64,000 nucleotides of DNA from Hyparrhenia diplandra (Eukaryota; Streptophyta; Magnoliopsida; Poales; Poaceae), in assembly GCA_015847255.1 (NCBI GenBank), contig JADLZK010008248.1:434001-498000 (forward strand), written 5' to 3'. Each line of letters starts with the position of its first letter. The first letter of the stretch is position 1. Below, piece after piece: positions 45,640 through 56,370 of the stretch. The position numbers were made by a program, and so were the translations under genes. The notes under the pieces were generated by a model. The model did not search any database and was not told where the DNA came from. It saw nothing but the letters and a program-made list of their open reading frames with translations.

Positions 45640-45777
45640 ATTATAAGCTCTGTCGGCTGCCCAGTCCTAGGAGGTGCTCATAGGGGTAGGGTTTGCGTAC
45701 GTGTGTTCATAGGGGTGAGTGTGCGTGCGTGTGTGAGCGTCTGCGTTGTCTTGTGTAATTCTCAAAAAAAAAAAAAG
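45640..45777 (+). mobile_element. Poly(A)-tailed retroposon tail (SINE-like)
   Basis: GT-rich sequence with two CATAGGGGT words (45679, 45707) and a run GTGTGCGTGCGTGTGTGAGC, ending in 13 A (45765-45777). This GT-rich tail plus poly(A) resembles a dispersed grass retroposon. Neither the 5' border nor a target duplication is clear. Confidence 0.35.
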
Positions 45778-47036
45778 ATGCCTAATGGGGTATGTACCAC
45801 TTCGAGCGATTGATTCACAGATGGAAATATGGTCCCTATAAATATTTATGTGGAAACCATTGCTACTGTGCGCTTGACTCCGTGGGTCGCCCCCACCGCG
45901 ACTCCCCTCCTCCTATCCTCGTGACCACCACCCACACCCCGCTCCCAACCTTATTCGTTCATTCCGGCTGCCGCGTGCCCCCGCCTCGCCGACCCGCGCC
46001 TCACGCCCCTACTCGTCCGGCCATTTGTGCGCGGCAGGCGGTGCCGTCTCCCACCAAAGACTACTGTTTCATTCGGTATCTTTGCACGCATGGCCCCACG
46101 CCTTGCTGCCCCAGCGCCTCCACCTAGGCCTGGTGCTCGTCATCGGCGGTAGGCCTACCCGGAGGAGGAGCTTGCCGCGGCGACTAGGCTCACGGCCCGA
46201 GATGCAATCGGGGAGGGTCCTTGGCCGAGACGCGGACGACCATGAAGAAGAGGAGCTCGGCCTCTTTGTCGGCCATGGAGGTGCGGAGCTCCGGACCGTG
46301 GCTGCCCATGGCGAGAGGGAGCTCTAGCTCGGCCGGATCCATGCGGGGAAAGGGAGGCACGTGGGCAGAGAAGGCAGGCGCGACAAGGCGACCAATGTTT
46401 TCAATCCCCCTCAATGTTTTATTTGTTTGTTTCAATTGTCTCAGAGGTATGTTTGAACGAGAACATGTGTATGTTGCAAAAGTAGATCGAGTGTTTCACA
46501 TGTTTGAGAGATATGTTTCATCGATGTTTCAAGTGTTTCAACTAGTTTCAGTTGTATGTTTCAACTGTTGTTTGTTACATGTTTCAAAAGTAGATCAGAT
46601 GTTGGTTCTTCTTCTTCCACCTTTCTGCTACATGCTCTACCATGGTAGAGTCGAGGTCGAGCTCAACCGTTGTTTTCTGAATGTTTCAAAGTAGATCTGG
46701 TGTGTGTTTTCTAGTGTTTCAGATTGAAGTTTCAAGTGTTTCAACTACCTTCATGTGTGTATGTTTCATTTGTTGGTCCCCGTCTGTTTCGAAATTAGAT
46801 CGGGTGTTGCTCTTTGTTCCACCTTTTTCTGCTACATGCTACTCCCATGGTCAAGCTCAAGTTGCCTCATGGGTGGACTTTGGTCTGCGGGCAGGCGTGG
46901 CAGGCGGGGGCGGGGGCATCAGGTGGGCAGGGCAGAGGCCGATAGAGGCAGGCAGCAGGGCATGCCTAATGGGCTGAGCAGCCACGGGCATCCGGACGCG
47001 CTCGTCCGTCCACGCACTAGCGCTCCTGATATTTAT

Positions 47037-47955
47037 GACGATAATGTGGAACGTAGTAGCTATTGAACAAGGCCCATTTGAATATAAAAAGACAATATAT
47101 TAGAACATCTTGGCTACATGCCCATTTGCATTGGCCATTAGGACAAAACTAGTATTTCCCATCCGGTTGTAGTCTGCCCATTTGAGTTTCTTGCTTTCTC
47201 TCTCAAAATATTATAAATTGTTTCTTTGTCCTTTTAATTTTATTAGTTGATTGTATAAGATTGTTGCCAAAAAATTTCTAAAAAGTTTGGCACCCAAAAT
47301 GTAGCAACTCCCTTATTTAAAATCTATAGGTTTCAATGTTTGATCTTACTAGGCGTTGCAAATTATTTATCCACAGTTAAAATGAAACCCTAACTAAAGA
47401 TATATCACCTTATATTTTTCAAAACATTTATTTTTACTTTAATAAAATAAGTTATAGGTCCTAAGGTACACTTATAGTTTAAAACATGAGAAAACAATGG
47501 CTTCACTCCAAATCGCAATGGCTGAAATTGATATAAAATAGAGTGCTTTAAATTAAAATATTGTTGTTATTAGTTTTCATAATAATATACATGGACAATT
47601 TGTACATAAAATAAATATATTATCTTTGAAAATGGGTATGTGTCATTTATCACAAACTTGGGACTCAATATGCATTATGTTTTCATAATATTAGAGGTAA
47701 ATTTAAGTTAATTTTAAAATATCGGAAGTTTACAATTTACATAAATTTGGGTGATTACTTTTAATATATTTTGAATGGCTGATTTTCATTATTAGTTTAA
47801 GATCAAATGCAGGGTTATATTAAATTCTCTTTCATAACGATCTTGGCAAGTAATTTTGATGCAAATTTAGGGGTTACTTTTACCTTTTTCCTTTTACAAG
47901 TAGATCCAATATTTGTTATTGGATCACAATGTACATACCAAATTAAATGGCAGAA
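47037..47955. other. AT-rich intron sequence, unit 2
   Basis: Strongly AT-rich with no ORF of note. Separates the Mutator-like element from the chromovirus. Confidence 0.5.
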
Positions 47956-48397
47956 TGTCACAACCCGCCTTTCCAGTCAACGCTGGCGGGAAGAGCGGAG
48001 GCGTGGCGTAGCTGAAATCATCGAACAACGAAAGCGTGGACGCCGGAGGAGGCGGCGGCGTCGGCAGCGCCGGCGCTCATGGCGCGGCGGCTGCTCTGCG
48101 GGCTCGGCGGGCGGCGCTGCTGGTGGTGGGCTGGCGCGCAGCGCTGGTGCGGGCGGCGGGGTGGGCGGCGGCTAGGGGCTAGAGAGCAAGGTAAAAACCT
48201 AATTATTTTCTTCTTGATTGTCTCACGATAGTTGCCCCCATATTTATATGAGGGGTTTACAATTGCTAACGGGCCGGGCCCATTAGTCTTTTTCGACTAC
48301 CTTTAATTTAATTTAATAATTATAATAATAAAGCTAAATAATAATTAAATATTCAGCCACTCCTCTTATCTCGGGCGAATTACCGGCCGAGTCGACA
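47956..48397 (-). repeat. Left (3') LTR of the chromovirus
   Basis: 442 bp from TGTCACAACCCGCC to GAGTCGACA. GC-rich and GGC-rich in the first half (48030-48170), AT-rich in the second. TATAAATA on the minus strand (48241-48248) is a good TATA box, with the GC-rich half as the transcribed R/U5 part. Confidence 0.85.
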
Positions 48398-49850
48398 TCT
48401 CTCCCCGCACGGAGATTGATTTCGTCCTCGGCTGGATGTCCGGATAGATTTTGTTGAATAATTTCGCATCTTCCCATGAAGCATCTGCAGCAGGTTTGTT
48501 CTTCCACTTGATGAGTACCGAAGCTGACCACCTGGCGGACTCTTGTTTTGAGCATTAATTCTGGTTCGGGGACCGGTGTGCCATCATGAATCGAGGTAAC
48601 TTTCGGAATATCTGTAGGTATCTCCCCACGGTGTGGTTTGAGCATCTTGACATGAAAGGCATTGTGTATACGGGTTCAGTGGCGAGATTCAATGCATATA
48701 TTGTTGGTGTAATGATCTTCGACGTATTTGAAGGGTCCAAAATATTTAGGAGAGAGCTTGCCTTTGTGTAAATCGGATATTGTTGCCACGAACAGGATAA
48801 AAGTTTGAGCCAAACATAATCACCCACTTTAAATTCTACATGCGTATGTTTAGCATCAAAATATTTGCGGTAATAATCACGAGACAACTGCAAAGCGAAC
48901 CTTTATCGATTGAGAAAAATATCCCGCTGAAGTTAGTAAATCATCCACGGTACGGTAATGTAGTCTCACCCGGATGATAACCACGAATAGTAGGGGATCA
49001 CGCCCATACACAAGTTTGAGCGGCGTTGTTTTGGTTGATGCATGATATGAAGTATTATAGCAATATTCAGCCCAAGGTAACCATCTTACCCAATCCTTTG
49101 GTTTGCCACCGATCAAGCGGCCTTGAGATACATTGTAATAATTTTATTGGCGACCTCGGCTGGCCATCCGCTTGAGGATGATAAGCCGATGTTGGTGACA
49201 AAATAATGTTGGATAGACGGAAAATTTCTTGCGAGAATTGACTCATGAAGATGACATCCCCTGTCACTAACCAGCGATCTTAGCAAGCCATGTAGTCTAA
49301 CAATCTCTAAGAAAAATTTCGAGCTTTTGAAGATTCTTTGTATATGGATGAGAAAAGAGGTATAAAGTGAGCATACTTGGATAGACGATCAACCAATGTT
49401 AAGATTACCGATTTAGATCCAACTCTCGGAAGAGCTTCAATGAAATCCATTGAGATATCCTCCCGGATCTGCTCGGAATTGGTAAAGGCTGAAGAAGCCC
49501 ATTTGGATGAAGGTGTTGATTTTTGTTCGTTGGCAAACCAAACAATCATTCACAAAAAGCTGTGGACAATGCGTTTATCATGTTTTACAAAGAAGGTCGG
49601 CGGAATCGATGCGGTGTTTTTACGTATACCCTCATGTCTTTGAATCATGAATTGCATGGAGAATAGTGCGAAGATATTTGGGCGATGTGGAAAGCCATAC
49701 CTTTTTGTTGAACAAGATCAACCCATTGCGAACTTCCCATGAAGAGTCCTTACCGTTGATTATAGAATCAATAAGGGCTATAGCTTCATCACTGAATGCA
49801 ATTTCCTCCCGTAGCTGATCAAATAACCCCAATTGAATTTACGAAATAGC
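48334..49850 (-). pseudogene. Chromovirus integrase and chromodomain-like C-terminus
   Basis: The minus-strand frame 49549-49307 has ISMDFIEALPRVGSKSVILT and VDRLSKYAHFIPL, the integrase core with the first aspartate. Frame 49116-48877 has WVRWLPWAEYCYNTSYHAST and LVYGRDP, the core end. Frame 48893-48555 has FKVGDYVWLKL. Towards 48400 shifted frames give a VLIKWKN-like and a DASWEDA-like segment, the chromodomain signature. Frames change at least four times. Assignment to a named chromovirus clade is not possible by eye. Confidence 0.78.
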
Positions 49851-49869
49851 CATGAGAGAAGATTCATCC

Positions 49870-50925
49870 GTGTTTCGACGAGATAATCGTCGGCCACCAC
49901 ATTTGATTTTCTGGCTTGTACTCCACGGTAAAATCATAACCAAGTAATTTGCTAACCCATTGATCTTTGTGGAAGCTGTGGACAAGCGCGATCTAAAATG
50001 TACTTAAGACTGTAATAATCGACCTTATAATAAATGGGCGGCCCCAAAGATATGGTCGCCAATGTTTGAGCGGGCTGTTACCAGTCCTATGAGTTCTCTT
50101 TCATAGCGGCTAACTTTTTGTACTTATCGGGCATACGTTTGCTAAAGTAAGCAATTGGACCATTACCACGATGTAAAAAAGCACCCATACCTGTACGGGA
50201 CGCATCACATTCCACCACAAATGATTTATTAAAGTTTGAAAGTTGGAGAACCGGTGTCGATGATAAGGTCCTCTTAAGGTGCTCAAAAGTTTGTTGTTGC
50301 CAAGGGTGTCCAACGAGAATGAGTCCTTCTTAAGAAGATCAGTCAAGGGGCGTGCAATTGTACCATAATCCATTATAAACTTTCAGTAGTAACCAGCTAG
50401 TCCTAGAAAGCCTCGTAATTCACGAAGAGTTGTGGGAAGCGGCCCAGCGGTGGCGGCCTCAATTTTTCTCGGGTCAGCGGTCACTCCGGCATCCGATATA
50501 ATATGTCCCAAATAACCCAATTGTGATTGACCAAAGAGGCATTTAGATTTCTTTAAGAAGATATTATGAGATGCGAGTACCTTGAAAACCTCTTTCACAT
50601 GGTGGAGATGCTCGGGACCAGGATTTGCTAAATATCGGGATATCATCAAAGAAACCCGGCACAAACTTGCGCTAAAGCGGTCCCAATATATCATTCATCA
50701 AAGCTTGAAAAGTTGAAGGTGCATTGCATAAACCAAATGGCATGACCAAAAACTCAAAGTGCCCATGATGTGTCACGAAAAGCTGTTTTTCGATGTCAGG
50801 AGGATGCATGCGTACTTGGTGATATCTGGCGAAGATCTAATTTGGTGAAGAATTTTGCACCTTCGGTTCATCGGTAATTCAGCAATAACGGTATTGGAAA
50901 CTTGTCTTTCAAGGTATTAGTATTG
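49870..50925 (-). pseudogene. Chromovirus reverse transcriptase and RNase H
   Basis: RT is degenerate at its start (50925-50700, with GVPFGLCNAPSTFQALMND-like content over a frame change). The 50694-50383 frame gives HLHHVKEVFKVLASHNIFLK, LFGQSQLGYLGHIISDAGVT and LRELRGFLGLAGYY, the end of the RT palm and thumb. RNase H follows at 50373-49900. The catalytic Y-x-D-D lies in a disrupted stretch near 50640-50670 (reads as YFDDI-like only across a frame change). Inactive copy. Confidence 0.75.
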
Positions 50926-50929
50926 AGCT

Positions 50930-52434
50930 CCGATAATCAACAAAAAGCGCCAAGTTTGATCATGTTTCTTGACAAGAAGGACGGGTGATGAGAATGGCGA
51001 AATGCTATACGGATGATACCTTGATGAAGCATGTACGCACATTGTCGTTCAGTTTATTTTTACGTATTTGGGGGTAAGCGATAAGGCGAACAACGATCGG
51101 TGAGTGGGATCCTTAAGATAAATTCTATGATCATAACGCCGTTGAGGTGGCAGCCCGAAGGCTCTCGAAAATTTGTTGGAACTTACATAACAGAGGATTC
51201 ATTGGCACATCGGGAGAAAGTATATGAATACAGGTTGAGAATCTGTCTCTTTAGAGAGGCATTGCCATGTGATCGGCTGTCCTTTCAGGCAAAACTTCAT
51301 AATAAGTTTATTAAAATTCGGACAATATTTTCCAAAGAACTCGGCCAGTCCACACCCAAAACAACATCATAGCCTCCTAATTTGATGCTGAAGAAATCTG
51401 CTTTGAAGCTTTCATTAGCAATAGAAAATTCAATATTATCATACCTTCCACATTTGTTATGTGTTGTCCATTGGCGGCGGCAACTTTGAAGCGGGCGGTG
51501 TAAAGAAGAACTTTGTATTTGAGTTTCATAGCCAAATCGAGAATCCAGAAAATTGTGTGTTGAACCGAATCCAAAAGAGCCAATAAATTGGTGCCATTTA
51601 TATTGATAATTAATTGCATGGTAGGACAAGTGGATATGCGGTTAAGCCATGGTGATATTTGAATATCTGAATATCCTCTTGTGCGTACCTTTGAGTTCAT
51701 CGGACGGAAGTTTTGTATAGAGGCGTCTAGCAAGTGCTATGGCTGTCTCAATATCAGTGGTTGATGTAGTTGGGACGTCGATCTCGAATCGGAGGTGCTA
51801 ACCAAACAATATAAAAGCATAACTTCTTTGTTTTGGGGAGAGGTGTTGTACCTTGTTCAGCGTTGCTATGAATGTATTAGTGTACCTGTCCAAATCTCCC
51901 GTCGGCGTGATCTTTGTCAAATCACCAAGATGATTGTGTAGTGGAGTTCCAAAGCGTCGGTAATAAATTGCGAGAAAATTCTGGCCAAGTTGGTTGACCC
52001 ACTTCATTTTCCCAACAAATAAACCAAGATAATGTGTTCCCTTGGAGATGGAACGAAGCGAGCTGCATCTGATCTGTATTAATAATTTCTTGAGCGAGAA
52101 AAAAATTTATCGCACTTGTACAGTAATGAGAAGGGTCACCCTTGCCATCATACTCGAAAAAAAATAATTTAATAGTATTCTTTGATGCGTGCGGGATTTT
52201 TGGCAAGAATTTAGGTGGAAATGCTGGGTAATTTCTGGGGAATTCTCGTATCAAATTTGAGATGAAAATTCGGACTGTCCATTTGGGCTGTTGGATGGAG
52301 GAATCGGAGGTGCGGCGGATGGAGGGCTCATCGTGTCTGATTGAAGAGAGCGCTTGGAGGCGGGATGTACTTAGGCGATGATGGGGTTGAATTAGCCTCC
52401 ATGGCTTTGGCCTCCATGGCTGCGATGTACTCAT
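50930..52434 (-). pseudogene. Chromovirus gag and protease
   Basis: The minus-strand frame 52434-51922 has KLFFFEYDGKGDPSHYCTSA, QMQLASFHLQGNTLSWFICW and WPEFSRNLLPTLW, the retrotransposon gag domain. The 52007-51798 frame continues with LGDLTKITPTGDLDRYTNTF. Protease lies at 51733-51297, with LLALLDS where the active site D-S/T-G is expected (Val follows Ser) and GGYDVVLGVDWPSSL. Several stops lie between the frames. Gag assembles the particle and the protease cuts Gag-Pol. Confidence 0.75.
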
Positions 52435-52516
52435 CGATGATCCCTGTTGGCGTTCGCCGTGATGGATTGTCCCAAAGTACAGGCCATCGGATCGTAGTGG
52501 TCTCCGGATACCAATC

Positions 52517-52948
52517 TGTCACAACCCGCCTTTCCGGTCAACGGGCGGGAAGAGCGGGGGCGTGGCGTAGCTGAAATCATCGAACAACGAGGCGTGGACG
52601 CCCGGCGGAGGCGGCGGCGTCGGCGCGCCGCTCATGCTCGCGGCCGCGGCGGCTGTGGCGGCGCTTCGGCGGCGGTTTGGCGAGGTGGCTGGCGGCGGCG
52701 GCGGCGGAGGCGGCGGCGGCGGCGGCTAGGGGCTAGAAGAGCAAGGTAAAAACCTAATTATTTTCTTCTTGATTGTCTCACGATAGTTGCCCCCATATTT
52801 ATATGAGGGGTTTACAATTGCTAACGGGTCAGGCCCATTAGTCTTTTCGACTACCTTTAATTTAATCTAATAATTATAATAATAAAGCTAAATAATAATT
52901 AAATATTCATCCACTCCGCTTATCTCGGGCGACCGTGGCGAGTCGACG
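52517..52948 (-). repeat. Right (5') LTR of the chromovirus
   Basis: 432 bp from TGTCACAACCCGCC to about GAGTCGACGA. It differs from the left copy mainly in the GGC repeat region (52680-52725), and otherwise by few substitutions, for example GGGCCGGGCCC versus GGGTCAGGCCC. Confidence 0.82.
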
Positions 52949-53096
52949 ACGAAGTTTATGATTATTGTTAGAATTTCAAGAATTAATTTTTTTCTAGCAT
53001 ATCTCATGAGAACTAATGTAATGATTTCTTTGAAGCCTGTTACATGTAATAATAAGATTGACATACGTGATCCTTGTATGTACTTTTTCCATGCAG
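52949..53096 (+). other. 3' end of the inflated intron, unit 2
   Basis: AT-rich intron remainder ending in the acceptor TTTTCCATGCAG at 53096, comparable to TTATTGATGCAG in unit 1. Confidence 0.65.
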
Positions 53097-55573
53097 ACTA
53101 ATGAAGAACCAATTTATAAAATAGAAAGGACATTGTTCAGAATGCACGACCTGGTGCATGACTTGGCAGTTTTACTCCTTGGAGGTGAAATTATGGATGA
53201 GAGCAAGCAAGGCAATACTTTGTCAAGCAGCTGCCGATATGCGCTGCTCACTGATTCAGCAAACCGCTGGAGTTATGCTTGCCATCTTGTGCAAGGCTGA
53301 CAGCAGTGCGTTTTATTGACTGCCGCAGAACCCAACTGTGCAGTGCTGCATTTGCACCTGCTAACTCTCTGCGAGTATTGGATTTAAGCGAGTGCCATCT
53401 ACAGAAATTACCAGAATCTATTGGTCAGTTACAGCAGTTGAGGTATCTAAAGGCTCCTGAGATCTGGGATCAATTGATACCGAACTGTATCACCAAGCTC
53501 TCAGAATTGAAGTACCTTGACATTAGTGGATCTGAGATCTCAGCACTTCCAGAGTCAATTGGAGAAATGGTAGGTCTTGTGCATCTCAATATATCATCCT
53601 GTTCAGAAATAAAGCAATTACCAGTGTCCTTCAGGAATTTACGAAATTTGGTTCATCTGAATTTGTCATACTGTTCACGTGTTACTGGTGTATCAGAATT
53701 TCTGGGAAGCCTGGTGATATTGCAACATTTGGACCTGTCATTCTGCACAAGTATTGGGGAACAGCTACCAGAAGCATTGAGCAGCCTCACAGAACTGCAA
53801 TATTTGAACTTATCAAATTGCTCTTACCTTCAAGTCCCTGAAGCAGAGGTCTTGGGCAATCTCAGTAAACTCTATTATTTGAACTTATCTTCACGACCAT
53901 CACCGCTCAAGAGGCTTCCTGGGGCTTTGGGGAGCTTCACTGGACTCCTGTATTTGAACTTATCAGGCTGTCGACAACTAGAAGAGTTGCCAGCATCATT
54001 TGGGAAGCTGTGTAATCTGGTGATTCTTGATTTGTCAAGTTGTTGGTGTCTCAATAATATATGGCATGCTTTGGGGGATCTTACCAAACTGAAGTATCTG
54101 ACTTTATACGAATGTTCCATCAACGTGTCACGGCAACACCTAAGCTTCGAAGGCTTACAGGAAGCCATAAGAAATCTCACTGAACTCCGCATTTTAAATT
54201 TAGCAATGTCCGTGTATATGTCGTCTGGAGACCAGCCAGTAAGCAGCGACAGTTTCCTGGGGTGGATCAGTAACCTCACCAATCTAGAGCATCTCGATTT
54301 GTCTCTTAATCATGAAATTCACACTGTACCTGATTCGTTTGGTAAGCTCAAGAGGCTGCATACACTAGACCTCTCGTGTTGCAGCAACCTATAATGGCTG
54401 CCGAAAAGTATATCTGAAATTGACAGCATGAAGTTTCTAGATACCAGTGGTTGCAGTAAGTTGGACAGGTCTACATTACCTCAATTCAAGAGCAGCGCAG
54501 TCCTATTACCACACTTTGTGGTCCGTACTGGTGATGGCGAACGTAGCAGCAATCTTGTTCTGCTCAAAGATGAGAATCCCCCTATCTTGGAGATCAGCAG
54601 GCTTGAAAATGTGAAGTCCGCTAAGGAAGCACGAATGATTAAACTGGTGGAGAAACGTATGATTCGTGATCTGAAACTTGAGTGGACTAGAGGTGCAAAG
54701 AGATTTGTGGAGGACATAAGAGTGCTGAAAGAACTGGTGCCCCCAAGCAGTCTACAAGCATTTGAGCTACAAGGTTATAATAGCTTAACATTACCGTCCT
54801 GGATGATGAGCATTACTAGCTATTTACCTCGACTTACCTCTGTTACACTAGAGGAGCTTCCCTGGTGCGGCACCCTACCACCACTTGGTCAGTTGCCAAA
54901 CCTATCAGATCTGTTAATCACACAAATGCACAGTATCAGAAAGATTGGCGGGAATTTGTATGGCGGCACAAGACCATTTCGTGCACTGAGGGCTTTGTAT
55001 CTATACCACATGAATAACCTCCAAGAGTGGGACACGATAGACTACAGTGATGAGGATGGCGGAAATGTGCTCGTGTTGCCCTTGCTCTCGGAATTTACTA
55101 TAGATCTGTGCCCCATTTTGCATTTCAAACCATGCGCCCCTATATGTGGAGTCAGCTGCCACGTTGAAACTAGTGAGAATGCAATATCGTCATTTCACGC
55201 TAAAGATTCCTTCTCCTCCAATCTACCTCATCAGTGTGGATTAGTTCTTCACCTCCCAGCCCTCAAATATTTGACTATCAGGAACTGCAGTGACATGACT
55301 TCTAGCTCACTGGATATCCTTTGAGGTCTCTCCTCCCTCAAGTTCTTATGGATATGTAGTTGTAAAAGCATTACAGCGTTCCCGGACTGTTTGGGAGACC
55401 TGACCTCTCTAGATGAACTTCGTATATCTGACTGCACAGGCATCAAGAGACTGCCTGAGAGCATAAAACAACTCACCAACCTCAAATACCTAACTATTTC
55501 ATGCTGTCCAGAACTAGCTCAATGGTGTCAATCAGATGAGAAGATTACGAAGCTTTTGCGTATATGGGACTAA
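53097..55573 (+). pseudogene. LRR exon of NLR resistance gene, unit 2
   Basis: Starts after the acceptor with an ACTAATGAAGAACC segment and has FRMHDLVHDLAVLLLGGEIM, an intact MHD motif. A 1-nt loss near 53260 shifts the frame, and the long LRR frame then runs 53279-54394. It follows unit 1 repeat for repeat: LRVLDLSECHLQKLPESIGQ, LKYLDISGSEISALPES, LVHLNISSCSEIKQLP and so on. TAA at 54392-54394 stands where unit 1 has CTG. The frame reopens at once to 55324, where TGA replaces CTT, then runs to the natural end LLRIWD and TAA (55571-55573). With only two nonsense codons and one indel it is the best-kept exon in unit 2. NB-ARC lies 15 kb upstream. Confidence 0.9.
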
Positions 55574-55576
55574 AGT

Positions 55577-56370
55577 ATGTTGACCCTGCAAAGCTATTCC
55601 TGGTAATTCAATTTGTTCCTTCATATTTGCACTAACTACTTCGTCTTCAAACAGCACATGATCTTCACTTACTGTTTTCATTTTGTACTATGTGATGGGA
55701 TCTATTGGTGTTTGGGGTACCTTAGATGATTTCACCTGCAGGAATTTGCATACTTTTGTACTATTTTAACATATTTTTCCTTAAAGCATGTTGCAATGGG
55801 TTATTATACGTGCGTATCTGAAAGTAATAATAATGTCAGTTTCATTTTGCAAGAAAGCAAGTATAGGAGTTTTTTTCATTAACAAATTACATGAACCTCT
55901 TCGATTTTTGTATGTAGTTTACGAGCGTCCACATAGCAGTCACTTTTCAACACAGCAGGGGGAGAAGACCTGAACGTAGACATTGTGCAGCAGCAGTGCC
56001 ACTTCTAATTTTCTTTCAAGGAAATAAATGCTGACATCCATCAATTATGCTCAGATGAGGAATCAGGTGGTGATCTGCAGACACATAGCGACAATTAAAG
56101 AGGTGGAGGAACATCTACTGGAAATAATCCAAAGGTATAATCTTATCAGTATATAATTCCAAAATTTGTTTGAAGTCGTTATAAAAAAAATATTGGTAGT
56201 GGTAAGTCGAAAAAATATTTTTGTTCTTAGATTATTAGTAGTGATTAGTAGTGATAATGATGGTGCAATGCGCTCATGTTGCCTAGACTCACTAATCAGG
56301 TGCACAGAGGGAGGCAGGGCACATGCATGGTAGAGGAGTCGATGGCCATAAATACATGGTTGACGCTGCG
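55577..56370 (+). repeat. Duplicated 3' flank of the NLR unit, copy 2
   Basis: Collinear with 17079-17950, including the GTTTGGGGTACCTTAGA stretch, the GGGTTATTATACG segment, the 80-bp exon-like block and the CTCACTAATCAGGTGCACA segment near 56288. Small deletions relative to copy 1 lie near 55960 and 56010. Confidence 0.75.
56055..56134 (+). other. Conserved 80-bp exon-like block downstream of NLR 2
   Basis: Bounded by CAG (ends 56054) and AAG|GTATAA (GT at 56135). The open frame reads MRNQVVICRHIATIKEVEEH then LLEIIQR. It is the same length as its counterpart at 17636-17715, with mostly amino-acid-changing differences, which argues against strong coding constraint. Confidence 0.4.

Larger units (their letters stand above)
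44288..47027. mobile_element. Mutator-like element carrying gene-like sequence (Pack-MULE candidate)
   Basis: Left end AGGGTAGCGCTAGCGCAAGG and the complement of the right end AGGAGCGCTAGTGCGTGG form an imperfect terminal inverted repeat. The flanks GATAATTAT (44279-44287) and GATATTTAT (47028-47036) match in 8 of 9, the 9-bp target duplication typical of Mutator-like elements. Inside the ends, GAAACA/CAACA words on the left (44760-44960) mirror TGTTTCA words on the right (46385-46800), a long inverted subterminal structure. The GC-rich centre has no transposase and includes gene-like stretches. No intact gene is present. Confidence 0.65.
47956..52948 (-). mobile_element. Ty3/gypsy chromovirus, nearly full length, in the unit 2 intron
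   Basis: Minus-strand element of 4.99 kb with LTRs at 47956-48397 and 52517-52948. Next to the right LTR the plus strand reads CTCCGGATACCAATC, the complement of an initiator-Met-like PBS. After the left LTR comes TCTCTCCCCGCAC, the complement of a purine tract. Gag, protease, RT, RNase H, integrase and a chromodomain-like end follow in order, with indels. Ty3 order plus the chromodomain places it among the chromoviruses (the chromodomain directs integration to marked chromatin). Flanks CAGAA and ACGAA match only partly, so the target duplication is uncertain. Confidence 0.88.
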
